A stretch of DNA of 64,000 bases from Gemmatimonadota bacterium (GTDB lineage: Bacteria > Latescibacterota > UBA2968 > UBA8231), in assembly GCA_009841115.1 (NCBI GenBank), contig VXML01000080.1, positions 124,001-188,000 on the forward strand. The letters are read 5' to 3'. The translations under genes were made by a program, and so were the position numbers. This document shows, piece after piece, positions 1 through 6,507 of this stretch (position 1 is the stretch's first letter; the number at the start of each line of letters is the position of its first letter). A model generated the notes under the pieces. The model saw only the letters and a list, made by a program, of their open reading frames with translations. It had not been told where the DNA came from and searched no databases.

Positions 1-19
1 TTTAGATTGGAGAGGAATC

Positions 20-931
20 ATGTCAGCAGCACCGGGGCAAACGCAAATCGGCTTTATCGGCTTGGGGATCATGGGCGCGCCCATGGCCAAGAACCTGCTC
101 AAAGCCGGTTATCAACTCAGGGTCTATAACCGCAGTGACCGGCCGCGCGTTGACGAGGTCGTCGCTGCGGGCGGCGTGCGGGTCGGTTCGCCCAAAGAGG
201 CGGCGACGGGTGCGGATGTCATCATCAGCATTGTCACGGACACGCCCGATATGGAGGCCGTTCTGGTGGGCGAGGAGGGTGCGATTCACGGAGTTAAAGA
301 GGGCGCGGTCGTCATCGATATGAGCACGGTGTCGCCCAAAGTCACCCGCGAAGTAGCCTCCGCCTTGCAGGAGAGAGGCGTGGCCATGCTCGACGCGCCC
401 GTCAGCGGTGGAGATGTGGGCGCGATCAATGGCACTCTGTCGATCATGGTCGGCGGCGACGAAGCTGTCTTTAACCAGTGTCTGCCGGTCTTTGAGGCGA
501 TGGGTACTAACATCAACTTGATTGGCTCCAACGGCGCTGGCCAGACGACTAAGCTCTGCAACCAGATCGCGGTTTCGGTCAACAATATGGCGATGGCCGA
601 GGCCCTAATGCTGGCGGCGACCTCTGACTTGGACGTGCAAAAGGTCATCGACGCCATCAGCGGCGGGGCGGCAGGCTCTTGGCAGTTGAGCAACTTAGGC
701 CCGCGCATTGCCGCGGGCGATTTTGATCCGGGCTTTATGGTCTATTTGCAGCAAAAGGATTTGCGGTTGGTGTTGCAGGCGGCCAACGATGTTAAGTTGG
801 CCCTACCGGCTGTGAGCATAGCTCACCAGTTTTTCAACATCGTCGAGCGCGCTGGTTGCGCTGAAGAGGGGACCCAGGCGCTGATCAAGGCCTACGAGGC
901 CCAGGCCGGCAGACAAGCGCGGGCTGAGTAG
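20..931 (+). CDS. Beta-hydroxyacid dehydrogenase, GarR/HIBADH family
   Basis: NAD(P)-dependent reductase of the 3-hydroxyisobutyrate dehydrogenase / 2-hydroxy-3-oxopropionate (tartronate semialdehyde) reductase family, cytosolic. The N-terminal Rossmann loop GFIGLGIMG starts at residue 11, the substrate motif DAPVSGG is at about 125-131, and the catalytic lysine sits in GAGQTTKLCNQ at about residue 178. At 303 aa it is family-typical. The ATG at 20 has a GGAGAGGA ribosome site just upstream. It lies 19 bases before NAD kinase on the same strand, so the two are probably co-transcribed. Substrate cannot be fixed from sequence: tartronate semialdehyde and 3-hydroxyisobutyrate are both possible. 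Confidence 0.9.
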   Translation: MSAAPGQTQIGFIGLGIMGAPMAKNLLKAGYQLRVYNRSDRPRVDEVVAAGGVRVGSPKEAATGADVIISIVTDTPDMEAVLVGEEGAIHGVKEGAVVIDMSTVSPKVTREVASALQERGVAMLDAPVSGGDVGAINGTLSIMVGGDEAVFNQCLPVFEAMGTNINLIGSNGAGQTTKLCNQIAVSVNNMAMAEALMLAATSDLDVQKVIDAISGGAAGSWQLSNLGPRIAAGDFDPGFMVYLQQKDLRLVLQAANDVKLALPAVSIAHQFFNIVERAGCAEEGTQALIKAYEAQAGRQARAE

Positions 932-950
932 CCCTCCGGGGTGGGCGTCG

Positions 951-1742
951 GTGCAACTTGAACTGAAAAAGGTTGGGGTTCTGCTGCGCGACCAGGATTT
1001 GGACTATCCGGTCGCCGAGGTGCGCGACTTGTTTGCCGCGCATGGGATTGAGGTGCGCTTTATCGGGGGGGATGAGCACCCGGGCGACTTGGACTTAGTC
1101 GTCGCGCTTGGTGGTGACGGCACAGTGCTCCGCGCCTTTGCGCGCTTCCCGCAGTGGCCGGTGCTGGCGATCAATTTCGGCACTGTTGGCTTTTTGACCG
1201 CTGGGGATCGCACGGATTTGGCGCGCATCGTCCAGCTCTTAGTCGATGGCCAGTACTTCGTCAGCGAGCGCTTGGTGCTCTCTTGCCGCCATCCCTGCGG
1301 CGAGAGTTTGGTCTTCAACGAGGTGACCTTGCGGGCGCACCACAAAATGCTCTCTACGGACGTCTTCGTTGACGATGCTAAGATCCGCACCATTCGCGGC
1401 GACGGCGTGGTGGTTGGTACGCCTACGGGCAGCACCGGGCTGTTGCTGTCGATGGGCGCGCCGCTGGTCATGCCGGAGGTGCGCTGCATGTTGCTCGACG
1501 GTATCAACGAATACAACTTCACGTCGCGGACCTTGATTTTGCCAGCCGAGAAACGGGTGCGGCTGCGCGTCAGCCCCGAGACCGTGGACAGCCAGGTGGC
1601 GCTCATTGCCGATGGTCACGAGATATGCAGCTTAGCTCCCGAGCAGGAGGTGTACGTCGGTCAAGCTGCGCACACGGCGCGGTTGATATATCTCGACGAT
1701 AATTATTTTTTTCACAACTTGTCTGAGAAACTTTCTTGGTAG
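951..1742 (+). CDS. nadK: NAD kinase
   Basis: ATP-dependent phosphorylation of NAD to NADP. The family motifs are all visible: GGDG at residues 54-57, the NE pair at 123-124, and the glycine-rich GDGVVVGTPTGSTG at about 150-163. The 263-aa length is normal for the short bacterial form. It begins at a GTG. The last codons (LSEKLSW, then TAG) lie inside a 28-base sequence that recurs at 4386-4413. In the reconstructed ancestral locus an AGAGGAG ribosome site overlaps this stop and drives the epimerase now found at 5099, so nadK and that gene were probably translationally coupled before the insertions. Confidence 0.95.
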   Translation: MQLELKKVGVLLRDQDLDYPVAEVRDLFAAHGIEVRFIGGDEHPGDLDLVVALGGDGTVLRAFARFPQWPVLAINFGTVGFLTAGDRTDLARIVQLLVDGQYFVSERLVLSCRHPCGESLVFNEVTLRAHHKMLSTDVFVDDAKIRTIRGDGVVVGTPTGSTGLLLSMGAPLVMPEVRCMLLDGINEYNFTSRTLILPAEKRVRLRVSPETVDSQVALIADGHEICSLAPEQEVYVGQAAHTARLIYLDDNYFFHNLSEKLSW

Positions 1743-1747
1743 AGGAG
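1720..1747. repeat. Direct repeat A, copy 1 (nadK 3' end)
   Basis: 28 bases starting TGTCTGAGAAACTTTCTTGG, covering the end of nadK, its stop codon and AGGAG. An identical copy is at 4386-4413, and the 18-base core ACTTTCTTGGTAGARGAG occurs a third time at 5076-5093. It marks the left edge of the first accessory insertion. Confidence 0.9.
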
Positions 1748-1832
1748 TGTTCCGCACAGAGAGTAGCGCACATTGGCGGTTAATTGAAGCGAATTCAGTA
1801 CCAATTTTAAGTACAACGGCATGGAGAAAAAA

Positions 1833-2621
1833 ATGACCTATACCGATTCTGAGCAGCATGAAGCCAAGGAAACCGGGGCAAAGGCGTGGGACCGGATCAT
1901 GGGCGCATCGTTGGCGCTTCCTGGAGCGAAAGTTGATCGCGGCAGCTTTCTTTATTCTCAATTAATTAATTATTGCGATGAGACACAGACTAAGAAAGCC
2001 ATTGAAGGTAGGCCTGCTAACGCTGGAATACCATCTAAGCTGATTGATAGATTGGCAGATGCCTGCATTAAGTCGCATGTTCGAAAGGCTTCTGCGATTT
2101 CATTTGGGACTGGATTGCCAGGTGGTTGGGCGGTGGCCGCCACAATTCCCGCCGACCTAGCTCAATTCTATTGGCATGCGATAGTCTTATCCCAGAAGTT
2201 GGCGTACTTATATGGTTGGCCAGATTTATTGAAGGAAGACGAGGCTGACGAAGAGACTAAAGCGAAGATTACACTGCTCATCGGAGCGATGATGGGTGCT
2301 CAGGGGGCTAACAAAGTAATAAGCGGGGTGGCTGAGCGATTTGCCCGCGAAATTGCGCGGCGTCTTCCGAGGCAGGCGCTTACTAGGACTGCGTATTATC
2401 CGCTAATCAAACAGATTGGCAAATGGATTGGATTTAATGTTACCAAAAGTACCTTTGCGCGTAGCGTGTCAAAAGTCGTGCCAATTGTTGGCGGATTTGT
2501 TTCTGCCGGCTTGACTGCGCTAATGATGAAGCCTATGGCCAAGCGACTGAAGAATCACCTAAGAGAGTTGAGATTAGCATATTCTGATGATCATGAGTTA
2601 GACCTCATAGATGAAGTCTGA
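1833..2621 (+). CDS. EcsC family protein
   Basis: A 262-aa protein recognised as EcsC-like by its central hydrophobic glycine-rich block GLPGGWAVAATIPADLAQ followed by the aromatic stretch FYWHAIVLSQKLAYLYG, and by a second hydrophobic segment near the C-terminus (VVPIVGGFVSAGLTALMM). These segments suggest membrane association; the biochemical role of the family is unclear. The track start is 1821, but the ATG at 1833 has GGAG six bases upstream and is preferred. It is the first gene of an AT-rich cassette between nadK and its former neighbour, and base composition is clearly lower in GC than the flanks, consistent with transfer. Confidence 0.75.
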   Translation: MTYTDSEQHEAKETGAKAWDRIMGASLALPGAKVDRGSFLYSQLINYCDETQTKKAIEGRPANAGIPSKLIDRLADACIKSHVRKASAISFGTGLPGGWAVAATIPADLAQFYWHAIVLSQKLAYLYGWPDLLKEDEADEETKAKITLLIGAMMGAQGANKVISGVAERFAREIARRLPRQALTRTAYYPLIKQIGKWIGFNVTKSTFARSVSKVVPIVGGFVSAGLTALMMKPMAKRLKNHLRELRLAYSDDHELDLIDEV

Positions 2622-2666
2622 CCTGACTAAGGTCGGACTTTGGAAGTTGACAGGAGTCAAAAACCC

Positions 2667-3896
2667 ATGGAAGACGAGATCAAGCAGGTCGACAAAAAAG
2701 CTAATAGTAATGGACAAGCGAAAAATCCACGCATTATCATCGACGCAAGCTACATTCATGGTATGCAGAAGGATGGTGCACCGCTTCGAACGATATCTGA
2801 ACAAGGCGGGCGCATCGTTATAACCGATACTTTAGCTTATGAGCGTCTCACATCCTGTCCCAACCAATGGCCAGCAACGAAGAGTAGGCTTGTAGCGTGC
2901 CGAGACGCTATAGAGGTCTGGGAACATGTCTCCAAGATGTATAAGGTCGAGCTTAAAAAGAATCGCCCATACGGCGATCCGTTGCATCATGACAAGACTG
3001 AAGGTCTGCGCTCTGAATTGGCAAATGATCTACAGTATGAGCCTGATGATTTGGAAGCAATAATTGAGAAGGTACGTCAAGAACGCGAAGGTTCTAATAT
3101 CCCTGAACTATTTCGGAACTTCGCAAAACTTAATAAGGAGTTTAAGGAGGAGGTCACAGCAAAGATCAAAGATAAGATGCCTCATGATAAAGAGGTCGTG
3201 CAAACTTGTTACGATGCAATCAACGACCCCCAAAGTATTCGGTCGATGATAGATATAATTCGGTCCGTGACAAATAATGATATGGATGTTTTACTAAATT
3301 CCAAGGACGTAAATGAAGAGTGGGTTATATGGCATTATGGTAAATCGCTTCTTACAATATTCTGCGATTGTGGCCGTCGAGGCGAAAATGCGTTTAGAAG
3401 AATATCGGAGAAATATGAGAAACGTTTATACAATATAATACATGACTTAGACTACTTGACTTTATTGGCGTTCGCAGATGCGATCGCATCTCGCGAAACA
3501 AAAGGAGAACAATCTTACTATCGGCGGTGGATGTTTGGAGATGCCTCAAAACCATTAATAAGATCTTATGAAAAAGAACAAATTATGCATACGTTCAGGC
3601 AAATGTCCAAAGTCGCGATTTATGTAACCGAACAACTAGATGGATATACGTGTGCGCTGGACCCTTGGAGCCTAGGGGTGCTAAATATACGGGATTCAGG
3701 GACGCTACCTACGAGCGTGTTTATATCGTATGAGACCGAACGGCACTTTGAATTCTTTCGCGGCCCAACATGGAAGCACACTGTAGAGATTCTAACCGGC
3801 TATTCGGCTGCAGACCTTCGGGCATTTGGCGGGATCGTGTTTGTAGATCCAAGGACGCTGGAAGTCCTATTTGAGCCTTCTGAACAACATGTCTAG
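2667..3896 (+). CDS. Hypothetical protein in nadK-junction cassette (possibly PIN-like)
   Basis: A 409-aa protein I do not recognise. The N-terminus after a charged leader reads RIIIDASYIHG and then RIVITDTLAYE, a beta-strand-acid pattern reminiscent of PIN-like nucleases, but I cannot trace the full set of acidic residues. The remainder is mainly helical and charged, with no signal peptide or membrane segment. The track starts at a TTG (2640); the ATG at 2667 has AGGAG about 11 bases upstream and is more likely. It is AT-rich, follows the EcsC gene by 45 bases, and its stop overlaps the start of the nuclease-like gene by 8 bases, so the three form an operon-like cassette. Confidence 0.6.
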   Translation: MEDEIKQVDKKANSNGQAKNPRIIIDASYIHGMQKDGAPLRTISEQGGRIVITDTLAYERLTSCPNQWPATKSRLVACRDAIEVWEHVSKMYKVELKKNRPYGDPLHHDKTEGLRSELANDLQYEPDDLEAIIEKVRQEREGSNIPELFRNFAKLNKEFKEEVTAKIKDKMPHDKEVVQTCYDAINDPQSIRSMIDIIRSVTNNDMDVLLNSKDVNEEWVIWHYGKSLLTIFCDCGRRGENAFRRISEKYEKRLYNIIHDLDYLTLLAFADAIASRETKGEQSYYRRWMFGDASKPLIRSYEKEQIMHTFRQMSKVAIYVTEQLDGYTCALDPWSLGVLNIRDSGTLPTSVFISYETERHFEFFRGPTWKHTVEILTGYSAADLRAFGGIVFVDPRTLEVLFEPSEQHV

Positions 3897-4362
3897 AAAA
3901 AGTCTGTACACTGGTAGAGCTGGTCATCTAGCCGTTATGGCAGAGCTTCTTCTTCGAGGATGGAATACAGCCATTCCGGAGGTAGATGTAGGCGACGATA
4001 TTTTCGTCGTTCGCGATAGCGATGGGAATATGCATCGAGTACAGGTAAAGACAGCTACGGCAAAACCGCGTAAGTACGGGTACAGTGCAGAGTTTAAACT
4101 TCCGCTTTCGCAGCTTCGGACACCGATAAGACCAGAAATAATGTATATTTTTGCTACTCGTCTTCAAGATTATTGGGGCGATTTTGTCGTGATCGACAGG
4201 AAGACTCTAGATAATGAGTGCCCGCGTTGGATGGGGAATGAAAATAACGATGGACTCAAATTATTGTTGCGTTTCAGGGATACGAGCATTATCTGTAATC
4301 AGAGTGACTTGTCTCAATACAGGAATGACTGGGATAGGCACTTTCCCATTATCCGTCACTGA
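3889..4362 (+). CDS. PD-(D/E)XK nuclease-like protein
   Basis: A 157-aa protein with the layout of a small PD-(D/E)XK endonuclease fold: RAGHLAVMAELLLRGW (helix carrying the first acidic residue), then EVDVGDDIFVV (catalytic Asp) and HRVQVKTATA (the QxK variant of the ExK motif). Many small restriction-like proteins share this order. The preferred ATG at 3889 overlaps the upstream stop by 8 bases; the track's TTG at 3871 is less likely. It is the last gene of the first cassette, ending 24 bases before direct-repeat copy 2. Target and partner are unknown; a DNA-targeting or defence role is inference. Confidence 0.6.
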   Translation: MSRKSLYTGRAGHLAVMAELLLRGWNTAIPEVDVGDDIFVVRDSDGNMHRVQVKTATAKPRKYGYSAEFKLPLSQLRTPIRPEIMYIFATRLQDYWGDFVVIDRKTLDNECPRWMGNENNDGLKLLLRFRDTSIICNQSDLSQYRNDWDRHFPIIRH

Positions 4363-4385
4363 TAGAACTTCGGGTCAAAGTGCTC

Positions 4386-4413
4386 TGTCTGAGAAACTTT
4401 CTTGGTAGAGGAG
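4386..4413. repeat. Direct repeat A, copy 2
   Basis: Perfect 28-base copy of the nadK 3' end at 1720-1747, including the LSEKLSW-TAG codons and AGGAG. It marks the right edge of the EcsC/nuclease cassette. It overlaps the 56-base repeat B (4396-4451), showing that two insertions used nearly the same spot. Confidence 0.9.
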
Positions 4414-4451
4414 ATGCTATGCGCGTGGCGGTAATCGGCGCGGATCGCCCT
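4396..4451. repeat. Direct repeat B, copy 1
   Basis: 56 bases from ACTTTCTTGG to GGATCGCCCT. They match 5076-5131 with a single difference (G at 4410, A at 5090). The copy spans the nadK tail, the ribosome site and the first eleven codons of the epimerase gene that now starts at 5099. Confidence 0.9.
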
Positions 4452-4487
4452 GAGGTTCTCCACCATAAGGACGCACTCAGGGTGTAG
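4419..4487 (+). pseudogene. Decapitated 5' copy of the 5099 epimerase gene
   Basis: The ATG at 4419 begins MRVAVIGADRP, identical to the start of the gene at 5099, then leaves homology at the repeat edge and stops after 23 codons. It keeps the original AGAGGAG ribosome site. This is the original 5' end of the epimerase, cut off when the DUF4160 cassette entered; the copy at 5099 is the one that stays attached to the gene body. Confidence 0.8.
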
Positions 4488-4490
4488 GCT

Positions 4491-4745
4491 TTGCCTGTTA
4501 TTTTAAGAATACGAGGTTATCGGTTTTGGTTTTATCAGGCAGACCTTGATGAACCGCCCCATGTTCATGTAGGGAAACAAGGAAAGGAAGCGAAGTATTG
4601 GGTTGATCCAATTGGATTGGCGCAAGTTAGGCGATTTCGTCCCCATGAGTTAAACGAAATCAAAGGCATTTTAATGGCCCATCGTGAAGATATCATGGAC
4701 GCATGGCTAAAGGAGCAGGCGAAACGTGGCAACAGTCAAAGTTAG
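4491..4745 (+). CDS. DUF4160 domain protein
   Basis: An 84-aa protein that begins MPVILRIRGYRFWFYQAD and continues EPPHVHVGK, then RRFRPHELNEI and EDIMDAWL. This is the complete DUF4160 pattern, with its histidine-rich HVHV motif. The start is a TTG. DUF4160 genes commonly sit in front of a small DUF2442 gene and are suspected toxin-antitoxin or mobile cassette partners; no reaction is known. It overlaps the next gene by 20 bases and is AT-rich relative to the nadK flanks. Confidence 0.8.
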   Translation: MPVILRIRGYRFWFYQADLDEPPHVHVGKQGKEAKYWVDPIGLAQVRRFRPHELNEIKGILMAHREDIMDAWLKEQAKRGNSQS

Positions 4746-5058
4746 AATACAAACGCAAAATGGAGAACGAGCACCCATTGTGCCCGTCGTCATTCCAAAC
4801 ATTGAGGATGTCGTGATGTTTGCGAAAAAGCTCCATGACGAAGGACAGCTATGGATCGGTGAGGCATTTGGCTGGCCGGCAGAATACAGTCCCGAAACGT
4901 CTGATCCGCCACTAGACTCAAAAATGACCTTTACTCCCGCAGATTTCTGTATTGGTGAGAGTGGCATTTGGTTTTATTCCCTTATGTGGGAGAATGGTAA
5001 AGAAGAAGAGCCGGTTGCTTTTTTGGATGATAGAAATATCACTGAAACAGTGTCATGA
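4726..5058 (+). CDS. Hypothetical partner of DUF4160
   Basis: A 110-aa acidic protein from GTG at 4726 with AAAGGAGC upstream, overlapping the DUF4160 gene by 20 bases. I see no recognised motif and it does not read as the usual DUF2442 partner. It has several aromatic-rich segments (LWIGEAFGWPAEY, GIWFYSLMWENG) and no membrane helix. The overlap suggests it makes the second half of a two-gene module. Function unknown. Confidence 0.65.
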   Translation: MATVKVRIQTQNGERAPIVPVVIPNIEDVVMFAKKLHDEGQLWIGEAFGWPAEYSPETSDPPLDSKMTFTPADFCIGESGIWFYSLMWENGKEEEPVAFLDDRNITETVS

Positions 5059-5075
5059 TTCTGAATAGTACGATG

Positions 5076-5131
5076 ACTTTCTTGGTAGAAGAGATGCTAT
5101 GCGCGTGGCGGTAATCGGCGCGGATCGCCCT
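5076..5131. repeat. Direct repeat B, copy 2
   Basis: Second copy of the 56-base repeat, 55/56 identical to 4396-4451. It contains the start of the epimerase gene and closes the DUF4160 cassette. Confidence 0.9.
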
Positions 5132-5697
5132 TGGGGAGCGCTGCTAGCGGCTGAATTGAGCGCGGAGTTCGAGGTGGTGGCGATTGGTGCAGAAGAGACG
5201 AGTGACTTAGTTGGCTATCGGCAGGTCGATTTGCTTCAGCGCGAGGCATTAGATCCGGCGCTGGCAGGTGTGGAGGCCATCGTCCACGTGGCGGGCGGCG
5301 ATCCGGCTGGCGACGACGAAGGGGCCATGCTCGACGCTGCGGCGCGGGGGACCTACGTGGCGCTGACAGCAGCTTGTGCCATCGGCATTGAGAAAGCGGT
5401 GCTGCTGAGCAACCTCGATTTGCTGCGCGACTATCCGGAAGAATATTTAGTGGATCCACAGTGGAATGCCTTGCCACGGGCCGAGGCCGGATCGTTAGCG
5501 CCGCTTATGGCCGAATTAGTTGGCCGCGAAATTGCTCGCACCGGACAGATTGAGGTGCGCTGTTTGCGCTCGGAGAATTGGATGCGGAGACTACGGCTGA
5601 CGACGCTGTGGAAGCGGTGCGCCAAGCTCTTACCGCCGAGCGCGAAGGGCACCATTGGTCGCTGGCACACGTGGCGTCGAGCGGACGCTTCGCTTGA
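5099..5697 (+). pseudogene. Rossmann-fold NAD-dependent epimerase-like gene, probable frameshift
   Basis: The start MRVAVIGADRPWG is an extended-SDR-like Rossmann N-terminus and VEAIVHVAGGDP follows as in epimerases. The track ORF (5099-5719) is convincing to about EVRCLR near 5575, after which its residues become arginine/tryptophan-rich and unconvincing. One frame over, the same DNA reads LGELDAETTADDAVEAVRQAL and ends SSGRFA with TGA at 5695-5697, just before the next gene's ATG at 5707. A one-base deletion near 5570-5580 would explain this. It may be a real lesion or a sequencing error. The product would be a small cytosolic oxidoreductase-like protein paired with the next gene. Confidence 0.7.
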
Positions 5698-5706
5698 TGG
5701 GGCATT

Positions 5707-6507
5707 ATGGCAACGGTGAACGAAGGCAAGGTGGTGTTGTTTGGGGCGGGTGGGCCGGTCGGCGCGTCGGCGATTACTTCGCTCAAAGATCACTACACGT
5801 TGCGGGTGACTGATCTCCGACCAATGACGGAGATTGCGTCCGCGCCGCCGCAAAGTCCCCGAGCGCCGATCCCAGAGGTGTTGGGGCCGCCGCACGAAAA
5901 TCGAGTCGTCGATATTACCGATTACGCGCAAGTGTTGGCGGCCTGCGAGGGCATGGACGCGGCGATCAATGTATCCGTCGTCCGGCCGCATCCCGTGCTG
6001 GCCTTCCAAGTCAACATGGTCGGCGCGTACAACGTGGCCAAAGCCTGCGTGGCCTGCGGAATAAAAAGGCTGATCCACACCGGGCCTTTTCACACCTCCT
6101 TAAACCACAACGCCGACTATTGGAACGACTTCCAAGTGGAGGCCGACATCCCGCTTCATCCGGGCGACGATCTCTACGCAGTGAGCAAGTATCTCGGCGG
6201 GCACATTACGCGCGTGTTTGCCGAGCGCGAAGGCTTGGAGGTGCTCACCTTTGTCTATACGGATTTTCGGCCGCGGGAAGTGCTGTCCGAGGAACATGGG
6301 CAGGGCGTGCATCCATACTCGACCTCGTGGGAGGATACTGGAGAGGCGTTCTTGTATGGGTTGCGGGCACCCGAGATGCCGTCGTCGTACGAAAATTTCT
6401 TTATCTGTGCGCGGCTGCCGCACGACAAGTACCGGCCCGACAAGGCCAAGCGGCTCTTGGGCTGGGAGGCTAAAGACCGGTTTGAAGCGTTATATACGCG
6501 GCCTTAG
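5707..6507 (+). CDS. NAD-dependent epimerase/dehydratase family protein
   Basis: A 266-aa extended-SDR-like protein. The nucleotide loop is VVLFGAGGPVGAS near residue 10, the acidic residue after strand 2 is in RVTDLRP, and the active-site Tyr/Lys pair is in YAVSKYLGGH, about residues 159-168. It has the epimerase-style C-terminus (ARLPHDKYRPDKAKRLLGWEA) where the last residues predict sugar-chain or small-polyol substrates. It starts 9 bases after the repaired stop of the preceding epimerase-like gene, so both were likely one transcription unit with nadK. The precise substrate cannot be read from sequence. Confidence 0.8.
   Translation: MATVNEGKVVLFGAGGPVGASAITSLKDHYTLRVTDLRPMTEIASAPPQSPRAPIPEVLGPPHENRVVDITDYAQVLAACEGMDAAINVSVVRPHPVLAFQVNMVGAYNVAKACVACGIKRLIHTGPFHTSLNHNADYWNDFQVEADIPLHPGDDLYAVSKYLGGHITRVFAEREGLEVLTFVYTDFRPREVLSEEHGQGVHPYSTSWEDTGEAFLYGLRAPEMPSSYENFFICARLPHDKYRPDKAKRLLGWEAKDRFEALYTRP

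Noticed and set aside
4419-4487. A separate short gene at 4419
   Set aside because: It is an exact copy of the start of the 5099 gene inside repeat B and stops at once after the repeat.
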